The position numbers were made by a program, and so were the translations under genes. Of a DNA stretch of 27,574 nt, positions 13,043 through 23,300 are shown one piece after another. Source of the DNA: an uncultured Bacteroidales bacterium (lineage in GTDB: Bacteria; Bacteroidota; Bacteroidia; Bacteroidales; P3). The first letter of the stretch is position 1. Each line of letters begins with the position of its first letter. Location: NCBI GenBank assembly GCA_947177315.1, contig CAMWTX010000004.1:1-27574 (forward strand). Reading direction: 5' to 3'. Below the pieces are notes generated by a model. The model ran no database searches, was not told where the DNA came from, and saw nothing but the letters and a program-made list of their open reading frames with translations.

Positions 13043-14017
13043 ATGGAAAAATACACCCTGCGATACCGATGGCTGGACTTCCGCCATACCTTGAAAGAAT
13101 ACCGCTTGGCGTTGACAAGGTTGAAGTGGCGGTATGAACCCGCACCCGTAAAAGGCGCCGATGCCGTTATGTGCGTGGACGGCCGTCAATATCACGGAGG
13201 TCTCTGCGACCGGTTCAAGGGCATCATCACGCTCTACGCCTACTGCAAGCAACGGGGCTTGGGCTTCCGCATCAAGCACGAACATCCCTTTCCGCTCGAA
13301 GACTATCTGCTGCCAGCCTCCTACGATTGGTTGCTCAAACCCGGGGAATGGACCACGAACATCCGCTATTGCCGATTCTTTCACATGCGCGGCGAAAACT
13401 TGGCTGTAAGGCTCAGGAAACTTCATACCGCCAAGCAGATACACTACAGCGGCAACCGCAACTGCCTGCACATTCTCAACCAAGACAAGGGCACAGACTA
13501 TAAATGGGGAGAATTGTTCCTCGAACTGTTCCGGCCCGCGCCCGACATGGCGACCCGATTGGAAAGACTCAAAGCGGAAATAGGCGACCCCTACCACGCC
13601 TCCGTGTTCCGTTTCCAAAACCTTCTCGGCGATTTCAAGGAATACCGCTATAAGGCTCTCGAAAGCGAAGAAGCCCGCGAAGAACTGATTTCAAAATGTC
13701 TGAACGCCTTAAAGAAGCGCATGGAAGACTGCGGCGGAAGCCCCATGCTTGTTACCTCCGACAGCGTTACTTTTTTGGCAAGAGCCGCCCGCATTCCCGG
13801 GGTATATATCATTCCCGGCACGGTGGCACACATGGGTGGAGGTGGAAAAGTGGCCGGAAATTCCTACGAGGTGTATATGAAAGCCTTTCTCGATTTTTAT
13901 ATGCTCTCCGATGCCCAAAGCATAGCCTGCATCGGCACCTCCCAAATGTATCCGAGCGCCTTTCCCTCCTACGCGGCCTTGGTTCACGAAAGACCCTTTG
14001 TCCGCCTGTCGGTCTGA
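13043..14017 (+). CDS. Putative glycosyltransferase, fucosyltransferase-like
   Basis: Protein of 324 aa with no signal peptide or clear membrane helix. I do not recognise a named family with certainty. The segment YHGGLCDRFKGIITLYAYC (50-68) resembles the glycine-rich opening of O-fucosyltransferase/NodZ-like GT-B enzymes, HASVFRFQNLLGDFKE (185-200) resembles their conserved central strand, and LVTSDSVTFL (236-245) resembles the TDS-type donor-site strand. It would then use a nucleotide sugar to modify a surface glycan. The ATG at 13043 begins immediately after the tRNA-His terminator, with no ribosome binding site and no room for a leader; the next in-frame ATG (codon 43) would remove the region before the glycine motif but is less likely. 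The gene stands alone; asnS follows after 112 bases. Confidence 0.65.
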   Translation: MEKYTLRYRWLDFRHTLKEYRLALTRLKWRYEPAPVKGADAVMCVDGRQYHGGLCDRFKGIITLYAYCKQRGLGFRIKHEHPFPLEDYLLPASYDWLLKPGEWTTNIRYCRFFHMRGENLAVRLRKLHTAKQIHYSGNRNCLHILNQDKGTDYKWGELFLELFRPAPDMATRLERLKAEIGDPYHASVFRFQNLLGDFKEYRYKALESEEAREELISKCLNALKKRMEDCGGSPMLVTSDSVTFLARAARIPGVYIIPGTVAHMGGGGKVAGNSYEVYMKAFLDFYMLSDAQSIACIGTSQMYPSAFPSYAALVHERPFVRLSV

Positions 14018-14085
14018 GCGAGTTTTTCCCTTTTAGTTTGCAGGAACGCTCTCCGGGCTTTCTGTCGCATAATATGAAATTAGCG

Positions 14086-14103
14086 GAAATTCTCGTAATT
14101 TCG
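14086..14103 (+). promoter_or_regulatory. Possible asnS -7 element overlapped by an inverted repeat
   Basis: TAATTTCG at 14096-14103 matches TAnnTTTG at five of six fixed bases. It is overlapped by an inverted repeat GAAATT (14086-14091) / AATTTC (14097-14102) with a 5-base spacer. No TTTG stands at the -33 distance. The remaining bases of the 112-base gap show nothing else that I can support. Confidence 0.25.
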
Positions 14104-14129
14104 CGTGTTTTACATCAAAGAGAACGGAA

Positions 14130-15548
14130 ATGCTTACACACACCGAAATCAAAGACCTGCTCAACGTTTCCCTGCAGGAAGGCGAAACCAGGAACGTTAC
14201 CGTAAAAGGATGGGTAAGAACCAAACGCGGCAACAAGAACGTTGCCTTCATCGCCCTTAACGACGGCACCTGCGTGCAAAGCCTGCAGGTGGTGGCCGAA
14301 CTCAAGACGGACGAAAATCCCAATGGTTTTAGCGAAGACTTGATGAAGAAGATCAACACGGGCGCATGCCTGCGTGTGGAAGGGGTTTTGGTAAAGTCGA
14401 TGGGCAAGGGGCAGAACGTGGAGATACAGGCCAAAGACATCGAAGTATATGGCCAGGCCGACCCCGACAGTTATCCCTTGCAGAAGAAAGGCCACTCCCT
14501 GGAATTTCTGCGCGAGATAGCCCACCTGCGCCCCCGCACCAACACTTTCGGCTGCGTGCTGCGACTGCGCCACGAAATGGCCTACGCCCTGCACAAGTTC
14601 TACCATGAACGCGGCTTTGTGTATCTGCATACGCCCATCATCACCGGCAGCGACTGCGAAGGGGCGGGCGAAATGTTTCAGGTAACCACGCTCGACCTCG
14701 AGAACCTGCCCAGAACCAAAGAGGGCTGTATCGACTACGGCAAGGATTTCTTCGGAAAATCCACCAAGCTTACCGTTTCGGGGCAGCTGGAAGGCGAACT
14801 GGGCGCGATGGCGCTTTCCAAGATTTACACCTTCGGGCCCACTTTCCGCGCCGAGAACTCCAACACCCCGCGCCACCTGGCCGAATTCTGGATGAACGAA
14901 CCCGAAATGGCGTTCTACGAGATAGAAGACAACATGGACCTGGCGGAAGACTTTCTCAAGCACCTCACCGCCCATGCCCTGGAACACTGCATGGACGACC
15001 TCAGGTTCCTCAACGACATGTACGACAAGGAACTCATCTCACGCCTCGAACACGTGCAGCAGATGAGTTTTGAACGCATCACCTACACCCAGGCGGTGGA
15101 TGTGCTCAAGGCCGCCAACGCCAAGTTCGACTATCCCGTGGAATGGGGCATCGACCTGCAGTCCGAACATGAACGCTACTTAGTGGAAAAACACTACAAG
15201 AAGCCGGTCATCATCACCGACTACCCCAAAGACATCAAGGCTTTCTACATGAAACAGAACGCCGACGGCAAGACGGTGCGCGGCATGGACGTGCTCTTTC
15301 CGCAAATCGGCGAGATTATCGGCGGTTCGCAGCGTGAGGAAGATTTCGACAAACTGCAGCGCCGCATCACCGAAATGCACATTCCCGACAAGGATATGTG
15401 GTGGTATCTCGACACGCGCCGTTTCGGCACCGCGCCGCACAGCGGTTTCGGGCTCGGTTTCGAACGCCTGCTGCTGTTCGTTACCGGCATGACCAATATC
15501 CGCGATGTGATTCCTTTTCCGCGTTTTCCGCAGAACGCCGAATTTTAG
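14130..15548 (+). CDS. asnS: Asparagine-tRNA ligase
   Basis: Protein of 472 aa, close to the usual 465 or so. It charges tRNA-Asn with asparagine in the cytoplasm. The N-terminal OB-fold anticodon-binding domain (about 20-110) has [19 protein letters not shown]. The class II catalytic core includes [18 protein letters not shown] at 172-189, motif 2 with [20 protein letters not shown] (238-257), and motif 3 with [16 protein letters not shown] (439-454). The [10 protein letters not shown] segment and the following insertion separate AsnRS from AspRS. It is likely transcribed alone from the 112-base gap upstream and converges on era. Confidence 0.97.
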   Translation: MLTHTEIKDLLNVSLQEGETRNVTVKGWVRTKRGNKNVAFIALNDGTCVQSLQVVAELKTDENPNGFSEDLMKKINTGACLRVEGVLVKSMGKGQNVEIQAKDIEVYGQADPDSYPLQKKGHSLEFLREIAHLRPRTNTFGCVLRLRHEMAYALHKFYHERGFVYLHTPIITGSDCEGAGEMFQVTTLDLENLPRTKEGCIDYGKDFFGKSTKLTVSGQLEGELGAMALSKIYTFGPTFRAENSNTPRHLAEFWMNEPEMAFYEIEDNMDLAEDFLKHLTAHALEHCMDDLRFLNDMYDKELISRLEHVQQMSFERITYTQAVDVLKAANAKFDYPVEWGIDLQSEHERYLVEKHYKKPVIITDYPKDIKAFYMKQNADGKTVRGMDVLFPQIGEIIGGSQREEDFDKLQRRITEMHIPDKDMWWYLDTRRFGTAPHSGFGLGFERLLLFVTGMTNIRDVIPFPRFPQNAEF

Positions 15549-15568
15549 ACGTTTTAAGACACTTTTGA

Positions 15569-15581
15569 CCCCAAGACGGGG
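15569..15581. terminator. Short GC hairpin between converging asnS and era
   Basis: CCCC (15569-15572) / GGGG (15578-15581) with a 5-base loop lies in the 35-base gap between the two stop codons. There is no T run on either side, so it is at best a weak terminator. It is the only hairpin I see there. Confidence 0.25.
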
Positions 15582-15583
15582 AA

Positions 15584-16591
15584 TTATTCCGGCATTTGTT
15601 GATTCGCCTCTTCAGATGCCGGATTTTTTGTCTGCCGGCGGGCCATTTCTTCCATGAGCGCCTGTTCGGCCTGTTCGGAGAGTTCGGCGGAAGAGGAGCG
15701 GTTGTTGCCGCGCTTGGCCAGGTCGTAGCCGAAACGCTGCAGCAGGCGGTCGTCGTTGCGCCAGTTCTTGAGCACCTTGACCCGCAGGTCCAAAAACAGT
15801 TTCTTGCCCAGAAACTTCTCGAACTCCTTGCGCGCGGCCATGCCCACCTTCTTGAGCGCGGCGCCCCCCTTGCCTATCAGGATTCCCTTCTGGCTTTCCT
15901 TTTCCACATAGATAACCGCCCCGATGCGGTCCAGCCCCTCCATTTCCTTGTAGTATTCGATTTCCACCTGCACCGAGTAGGGAATCTCCTGTTGGTACTG
16001 CAGAAGGATATGCTTGCGGATGGTTTCGGCGGCAAAAAAGCGCAGGTTGCGGTCGGAAAGCTCGTCTTTGGGATAATAGGGCGGATTTTCGGGCAGATGC
16101 TGCAAGATAAGCTCCACAATCCTTTCGGTCTGGAACCGGTGCAGCGCCGAAATGGGAATCACCTCCGCCTGCGGAAAGCGCGCTTTCCATTCCTCCACCT
16201 TCTGCAAGGCGATTTCCTGGGTAACGGTATCTATCTTGTTGATGAGCAAAAGAATGGGCATCTGCTTTTTCTGCACCCGCTCAATAATTTCAGGATTTTT
16301 GAAGTCCTCGCCCACATCGGTGATGAGCAGGAACACATCGGCTTCGTCCAAACTGTTCTCGATGCTCTTGAGCATGCTCTCCTGCAACTTGTAATGCGGA
16401 TTGAGAATGCCCGGCGTATCGGAAAACACAATCTGGTAATCGTCTCCGTTGAGGATGCCCAGCACCTTTTCGCGCGTGGTCTGCGCCTTGGGAGAAGTAA
16501 TGGAGAGCTCCTCGCCCAAAAGCGCGTTCATCAGGGTGGATTTGCCCGCGTTGGGATTGCCGATGATGCTTACGAAACCTGCCTTGTGCAT
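15584..16591 (-). CDS. era: GTPase Era
   Basis: Protein of 335 aa. Era binds the 3' end of 16S rRNA and is needed for 30S assembly. GTPase motifs are G1 GNPNAGKST (11-19), G3 DTPG (58-61) and G4 NKID (118-121), with effector-loop threonines in KAQTTREKVLG. The C-terminal KH domain has ILIGKGGAALKKVG at 237-250 and ends near VKVLKNWRNDDRLLQRFGY. About 42 extra residues follow, polar and Glu/Gln/Ala-rich, beyond the usual 295-300 aa. The ATG lies three bases after the LAB_N gene, so it is co-transcribed with it and, by spacing, perhaps with the adhesin cassette upstream. I see no TAnnTTTG element in the last few hundred bases before it. Confidence 0.96.
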   Translation of the reverse strand: MHKAGFVSIIGNPNAGKSTLMNALLGEELSITSPKAQTTREKVLGILNGDDYQIVFSDTPGILNPHYKLQESMLKSIENSLDEADVFLLITDVGEDFKNPEIIERVQKKQMPILLLINKIDTVTQEIALQKVEEWKARFPQAEVIPISALHRFQTERIVELILQHLPENPPYYPKDELSDRNLRFFAAETIRKHILLQYQQEIPYSVQVEIEYYKEMEGLDRIGAVIYVEKESQKGILIGKGGAALKKVGMAARKEFEKFLGKKLFLDLRVKVLKNWRNDDRLLQRFGYDLAKRGNNRSSSAELSEQAEQALMEEMARRQTKNPASEEANQQMPE

Positions 16592-16594
16592 GTT

Positions 16595-17308
16595 TTAGTT
16601 TTTAGGGGATTCAACGGTGGATGCCCTGTTCTGCCGATGCCAGAGCATGATGTTGCGCAAGTAGGCGACCCAACCGAAACTTTGGCCGAGGATAATCACC
16701 GGGTCGCTGCGGAAAAAGCCGTAGGCCATGATGGTGCTCGCCCCCACGAAACTCAGTATCCAAAAGCCCACCGGCAGTATCGACTCGCCCCGGCGGTAAG
16801 AATAAACGATCTGATAGACAAAACGCAGGGTAAACAGCACCTGCCCTGCCGAACCGAACACCAGCAGCCCCAATCCCACGTCCGGATTGCGGAAAAAAGA
16901 ATGGAAGAACGCCCCGGCATCCCGCAACACAAAAGCCATCGCCGCCACGGGAACGAGAATGAACACCCAACGCACGAAAGCAGGAAGAGGCTGCCAGATT
17001 TTCTTTTGGTTCATGTTCCACATGTAGATGTAGTACGTGATGAACTGCCCGAGGATAATCGAGAAATCTTCGCGGAACCAGCCGTAAACGGTAAGCAAGA
17101 AAGCCCCCGCGATACTGAGAATCCAATAACTGTTGGGGCTCTGCACGCTCTTTTTCCTTTCGGAAAGCAGCCACTGCACAAGCAGCCGCAACGAAAAAAG
17201 CAGCTGCGCCGCAAAGCCTATCAGGTAGATGCCCCAGTTTTCCTGGGTGAACATCTTATGGAACCATGCCTGGATTCCGCCCGAGAGAAAGACCGAATCG
17301 AACACCAT
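16595..17308 (-). CDS. Membrane protein with two tandem LAB_N (lipid-A-disaccharide synthase N-terminal) domains
   Basis: Protein of 237 aa. It has two copies of the LAB_N domain (PF07578 type), at about residues 27-98 and 152-224, separated by a hydrophobic linker helix. Copy 1 has QLLFSLRLLVQWLLSERK, SYWILSIAGAF, then FSIILGQ; copy 2 has QVLFTLRFVYQIVYSYRRGE, GFWILSFVGAS, then PVIILGQ. Each half has about three membrane helices, as in SWEET/PQ-loop-like half-transporters, so the duplication may build a complete bundle. LAB_N occurs at the N-terminus of some LpxB proteins and alone; its role is not settled, but lipid A or isoprenoid-sugar related membrane work is assumed. It lies 2 bases after the giant exported protein and 3 before era. 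Confidence 0.9.
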   Translation of the reverse strand: MVFDSVFLSGGIQAWFHKMFTQENWGIYLIGFAAQLLFSLRLLVQWLLSERKKSVQSPNSYWILSIAGAFLLTVYGWFREDFSIILGQFITYYIYMWNMNQKKIWQPLPAFVRWVFILVPVAAMAFVLRDAGAFFHSFFRNPDVGLGLLVFGSAGQVLFTLRFVYQIVYSYRRGESILPVGFWILSFVGASTIMAYGFFRSDPVIILGQSFGWVAYLRNIMLWHRQNRASTVESPKN

Positions 17309-17310
17309 GC

Positions 17311-20300
17311 CTACCGCACCACCAGCTTCCTAACCACCGTACCGCCCTCAGGCGTGGTGGCCTTGATGAGATAGATGCCGGCAACCTTGAGTTCGATTTC
17401 CCGGGTGCCTTCCACCTTGTCGGCGAACCATACCCGCGCCCCGGTCATCGAGAAGATTTCCACGCGGCAGGACACGCCCGTATATAGGCTGAACTTGCCC
17501 GAAGTCGGGTTGGGATTCACGCTCACAACGAAATCGGCCCTGTCTTCCACCGCCAGTTCCTTTTCCACCTTGACACGCACCGAATCGTAGCTGTAGCAAT
17601 ACGGCAGGGTTTCCGCCACTTCCGCCTGGAAAGCCAGCACATAGTAGAGGTAATCGCCCGCCGCTTGGTTCTTCAAGGTGTATTTGATAAGGTTGCTGTC
17701 GATGGCAAGCGGTTCGCCCGTGGAATCGTGCCAGGTGAGGAGCGGCCCCTGACCGTCGAAAGCCGTGGCGCTCGCACTCAGGAGCACCGGAGCGTTTTCA
17801 AATACCGTGGTATCGGAGCACAACAGATGCAGTTCGGGTTTTTCCACACGCCAAACCAAAATAGGTTCGCTGTAGGCGGTATCGGCCAGCGCGCATTCGT
17901 CGGCATAGTTCACCGCCACGGCATACACCGAATCGGCATCGCCGTAGATGCCCGTAAAGCGCGGAACACGCACTAAGCTCTGTTCCAGGTTGTCCAGCAA
18001 TTCCCCGTTGGCCACCCACCGCAGGTAATCGCCGTTGAAAGAAGCCGTATAGGTTACCTCTTCCGCACCGCAGACTGCGTCCTTATCCACTTCGACGCTT
18101 ATCTGCAACTGATAGGAATCGGTCTGTTTGACAAACACCCGTACCGAATCCGTCACCTTGCAGGAAGGCATGTCCGGATTAAAGGCCGTGATTTCAAAAC
18201 GCACATCCTCATCGGCCACATAGCTGAAACTGTTATCGGTCACGTCTTCCAGCAACTCGTTGTAGTTATCCACAAAAGCGTACCATTCCACCAGTGCGTT
18301 CCGCGGTTCCACGGTATAGGCTATCGTGATGTCGGACAGAGGACAAACCGAAGTGTCCGACAGGAACGGCTGCTGGCGCGCCAGCACCGGATATTCAAAG
18401 CCATCGAACGTCAAAGTGTCGCTTTGCGAAAGCCCGTTCTGACAGGTGAGCACCGACTGAGCCTGCGCCATAATCTTCATGCCGTCGCTTACCGCACAAT
18501 AGAGAACAGGTTCTGTGGTGCTTTCCAGCAAGCGGTCGCCGCCCGCTTCAACGGCATACCAGTCAAAGCGCGTAAAGTCTTCGGCACGAGATACATCCTG
18601 GCTCATTTCAAGACGCAGCCAGGCTTCGGTGCCGCAGAACTGCAACGAATCGCTCTTGATGGAGAGCGGCAGCTTTTCATCGCCCAAAACCGTGTTCACC
18701 AAAATGGAATCCCGCAGGGCACAGCCGTTGGCCGCAAAGCCCACCGCCGTATAGACCGCCGATTCGGTAACGGTAATGCTTGCCGCAGCCCCGTTTTGGG
18801 AACTGTACGCGCCTTGAGGCAACCAAGTGATGTTATCGTTGGCGAAATCAGCGTTCAGGCTTACCGTCTGGCCGGGACAAACCGCTGTGGCGGAAGCCGA
18901 AACCACCAGCTTGTCGGAAGTGTCGGCATCCAGGGTAATCCGGTTTGAATACGAGATAAACTGGCCGTCGATGCTCATCGTGTCGTGCACATAGAACGCC
19001 CCGAACCAGTCGCCCGGCATGATGTTGGCCGTAACGGTGTCGCCGTGTTCCAGCACACGGTAGTCCTGATCGTCCTCGTCGGGGTCGAAAACCAGCGTGC
19101 CGGAAGAACCCACGGGGCCTATGGCGCGCAAAGTGCCGTTACGCCAATAACCCACGTAGGCGTTCTTACCCGGATTCTGCGGATAAGTGCGGATAAACAC
19201 GTCTATCGGTTCCCGCGTGTCGTTGACCCAAACCACCATCTGGGCATTGCCCGCAGGAACAGGCTGCCCGTCAGCATAAACGAAAGAACTGGATTGCGGG
19301 CAGATTCCCTGTATCTCACGGCCCGTAGCGGGGTCGAAAGCCTTGATCGCGATATCGGTGTTCACCGCCAGGGCCACATCCATATAACTGTGTTGCACAG
19401 GGCATACGTTATATTGGTCGTGGCTTTCCACGCGGAATCGTCCCGAACGCCCCGGCATGGTGGTCAGAAGCGAATCCAACCAATCTACCCTGCCCTGCGA
19501 TGAACCCTCGCCCAAGCTCTGCCAGGAGCCGTCGGGCTGTTCGAGGCTGTAAGTGTAAGTGTAACCGCCTAAACCGAGAGCGGGTGTATTATGATTGCCC
19601 ACATAAGACTGAAGCAGGATTTCTTCGCCGTCCTGCGCCTTTTCGGGCGCAAGGCTGTACAAGTCGCCCCGGGTAGCAAGATGAAGAACCACCGGCTGGG
19701 CTTCCGCCTGCTCAGACAGGCAGGTGTACATAGAAGTGGTTACCCAGGCCCTGAGGGTATCGCCGTCAAGCACGCCCGCCACATCGAGGGTGTCGTAAGG
19801 CAGGTCGTTATACCGCTCGCCGTTCAAGCCCCATTCGATAACGGGCGCATCACCGCCGTTGGTGATGTTCAGCAAGGCGTACTGCCCTCCCGGAACCGAG
19901 GGGAAACCTTCTATCCTGTGCGCATAATCAAGCGCGGTATAATCGGAAGAATCGCACCAAGGACCCGGATAGAGGAAATCTATTGTGGCCGCCACCTGAT
20001 AGGGATGCGCCACCATAACGAAAACAGAGTCGAACACCTCGCAACCGCTGGTAGGTTCAACCGCATGGATATAATAGCCGAAAATACCCCGGTTGTCGTC
20101 GTAATCGCCCGTTCCCAGCGGTGCATTGCCGTTAGGCGTGGGAGTGTGCGTAAAGGTTCTGCCAGTGGCTGCCACATTCTTTTCATCCAGCATATCCTGC
20201 AGGGAAGTGTACCACGTAACCGTGTATTGCTTTTCGTTGCCGGGGTTCTTGGCCGAATTGTCCCGATGCTGTTCCTCTATCGTCACCGAGTGTTCCACAG

Positions 20301-23300
20301 CCTGGTTGGCGCACACAATCGTGTCGGGGCTGTGCTTGATACGGAACAAAGGCACATCGAGCACATATTCGTTGAGGTTGAAGGTGGCGGTATATTGCTG
20401 GCCGGCGTTGCAGCCTTTGGTAATCGTGGCCGTACAGCCGCCGAAGGTTCCGAAATCAAGGCCGTGAACCTTGTCGGGCCTTACCGTGATACAGCTCTGC
20501 AGGGTATCACCCCGTGCGCCGAGCAATTTGAAATACTGCGCCGGATTACCCGTTTCCTCGCTGGAGTCGGTTACCGAAAAGCCTTCAAAATTCCAATCAA
20601 GCGTATAGTAGTCTTCACCGGGCAGGGATGCCACCAGATGGTAGATATGCTCGTCGCTGGGGCAAAGGTCTGTCTTTTCCACATAATCGATCGTGAACGC
20701 GCCCGGGGTGGAAGGATTGAGCAGGTTGGGCACAAAATAAGGCGAACGCAGTTCTTTTTCCACACCGCACGCACAGTAATCACCGCCCGATTGCGTGTTG
20801 AGCACGAAAAACACCGAATCCCCGGGGGTGAACACCTGCCGTGAGGCCACTGCCGCGTTGGGATTGTTCAGAATAATCCTGAACCCGTCCCGAACCACGG
20901 GCAACATCTGTTCGCGGGAATAGATATCCCCGTAGCCGTAATTTTCGCCTTGCGCCAGATAGTAATCAATGTCGTAGTCTGCATCATTCAACGGATATTC
21001 GTAATATCCCAAGGGAATATCCTCTCCGCCCGAACGCTTGAACCATTCCAGCTTGAACACTTCCGGCAGGTTGGTTACCTGTGCGGTAAGCGTAAAGAGG
21101 TCGTCGCTGCAGACAGCTTCTTCGGGCATGCTGATGCCCAATACCTGGGGATCATTGCCGGTGCAGACAAAAGGATATACCTCATCCTCGAAACCGCCGT
21201 GTATAAAATCCCCTCCGTCGGAAATCACCGTGGAGTGAACCGTATCGAAACCGCAGGGCATATCCGAGGCCACCACGCGGCAGTTGAAGGATTCGTAAAA
21301 ACCTTGCGACTGGAAAGATTCCTGGATCTGACAGTAATCATAGTTGTCGGCTTCCACTTCCTTGTCGAGTTCCAGATTGCCGTTGCGGAACCACTGGATG
21401 CGGAAACGCTTGCCCACCGCATGGCAGGTGGCCTGCAGCCTGATGTTGTCGCAGTCATCAGTTCCCACGCTCGCCAATTCGATCGAAGGCGTTACCGGAT
21501 AGCGGATATCAAGCGCGAAAGGCTTCGATTCCACGGCCTGGGTGGCCACGCAAGCCTCGGTGGAATACAACACGCAACTTACCGAATCGCCTTTGTTGAG
21601 GGCGGCGGTATAGGTATCCTTGTTGATGCCCTCGTCTTTCCAGAGCCCGTTTACCTGCCAGATATAGCGGGCGTTTTCGCCGGCATAGACACTGTTGGCC
21701 TTATAGGTGTGTTCCGTGCCCTCGCAGTACGGGCCTTCCAGGCTCAATCCCGCCGCTTCGAAAGCCGCCGTGTCCACCGACACCTCAGTAGAAGCCTGCA
21801 GCCAGTCGCGGTAAATCATCGTGTCGGTAATGGTAACGGTCTTGCCCGAAACCATGTCGTAGATATCCACGCTCACCGCGCAACGGCCGTAATAGGTAAG
21901 CTTGGGCGTACGTGAATTGGGCTTGTCGATCTTGGGTGCCGCCAAAGGAAAATCGGTAAACTCCAGGTCGGTGGCGCGCCAGTTGTAGAGGAACTTGTCG
22001 CTGCCCCCACGCGTAAGCAAGTTGAGCTGCAAGGATTTTATCTTCCGGTCATTGCCGCAGCGATACACCGGAAAAGGAGCTATCTTTCCCGACACATCCA
22101 AGCCATTGATGCGGATTACGGCGGGAATTTCCTCCTGACACACGCCGTCGCTGAACGTGGCGGTAATCAAGGTGGGTTCATAGATCGATTTGGTGGTGAT
22201 GCTACCGCTTACCGAAGGCCCGTCGCTGTAAAGCGTGTTGCCGTCGGTGGCAAAGAGACTGTCGGGTGTCAAGGCAACCTTCATCTTGAAGCTGCTGTAA
22301 GACGTGCTGCCGTTCAGCGTAAAATGCACGCGCGAACCCGAATCGATCATCGCTCCGTTAGGGTCGATGGTTCCCCTGAGCGTGTTCTGCGCCACCGTAT
22401 AGGTTACCGTATCGCGCGTGGAACAGCCTTTTTCGTCGAAGGCCTCCACCTGATACATGAAATAACCTGCGGTCTTGGGCAGGAAAGTGGGGTTCTTGGT
22501 GTTGGGATTGGTCAGGTATTCGTTCTGATAACCGCCCTGTATGGCAGGGTTATACACCTGACTCCAGCGGTAGGACTTGCCGCCTTCGGCGTTGAAAGTG
22601 ATACGGGAATCGATGCAGATAAGGCTATCGCGCCCGGCGCTTACCTTGGATTTGTCGGGACCGAGAGCGGGTGTGAGTACGCCCGGCACGCGGTTGGGCG
22701 TTTGATTGGGCAGGTTGGGAAAACCATAGTAGTACCCGCCCAATTGAGCCAGGCCCGTGGAAAAGGCTATTTCGTTGGGGTCGTCGATGCCGATGGTTAC
22801 CCTGCCCTCCGCCTTGAGGCGCACGCGGATCTTGAACAAGGGCGCATGGATATCGGGAATAAGTTGGGTAGTGGAACGGCTGCGGGTCCAGATGCACGTA
22901 AAACGCCCTCTCTTGCCCAAGGAACCCTCGCGGCTGCCCACGATATAACCGCAGGTAAGGTTACCGCCGGAAAGTTCGGGCAACAGGTTGGTCAGCACCG
23001 GATAACCCACCTTGTAGCCGTTGCCGCGGTCGTCCACGCTCGAACACACCACTTCCGCCAACGCCGTGTCGGAGATATAGATGTAAAACATGAAGTTGTC
23101 GAGCGGGTCAGGCGGCAACTGCCCCGGACCATAAGAACCCGTGCCTCCGCCGGACTGACCGAGCCTCAGATCCACGTAGATGCCCAGCTCCACTTCCTGT
23201 CCGGGACAGAGTTCGGCGCTTTCCACGCGGAAAGTGGCGCGGTGAGCAGAATTATCGAATTCATAAGCTTTGGCAGCCCCATGGAGAACGGACTGCGCCG

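Noticed and set aside
15596..17374. A 592-codon open frame on the plus strand opposite era and the LAB_N gene
   Set aside because: Mirror frame of two certain genes, with no domain, start signal or promoter of its own.
19591..20844. A 417-codon open frame on the plus strand within the type A giant gene
   Set aside because: Antisense shadow; the minus strand shows continuous Ig/PKD-like modules over the same stretch.
19560..22680. A 15-base match (ACCGAGAGCGGGTGT) at about 19575 and 22660 in the type A giant gene
   Set aside because: It encodes the same short TPALG stretch in two modules; too short and isolated to be a DNA-level repeat.
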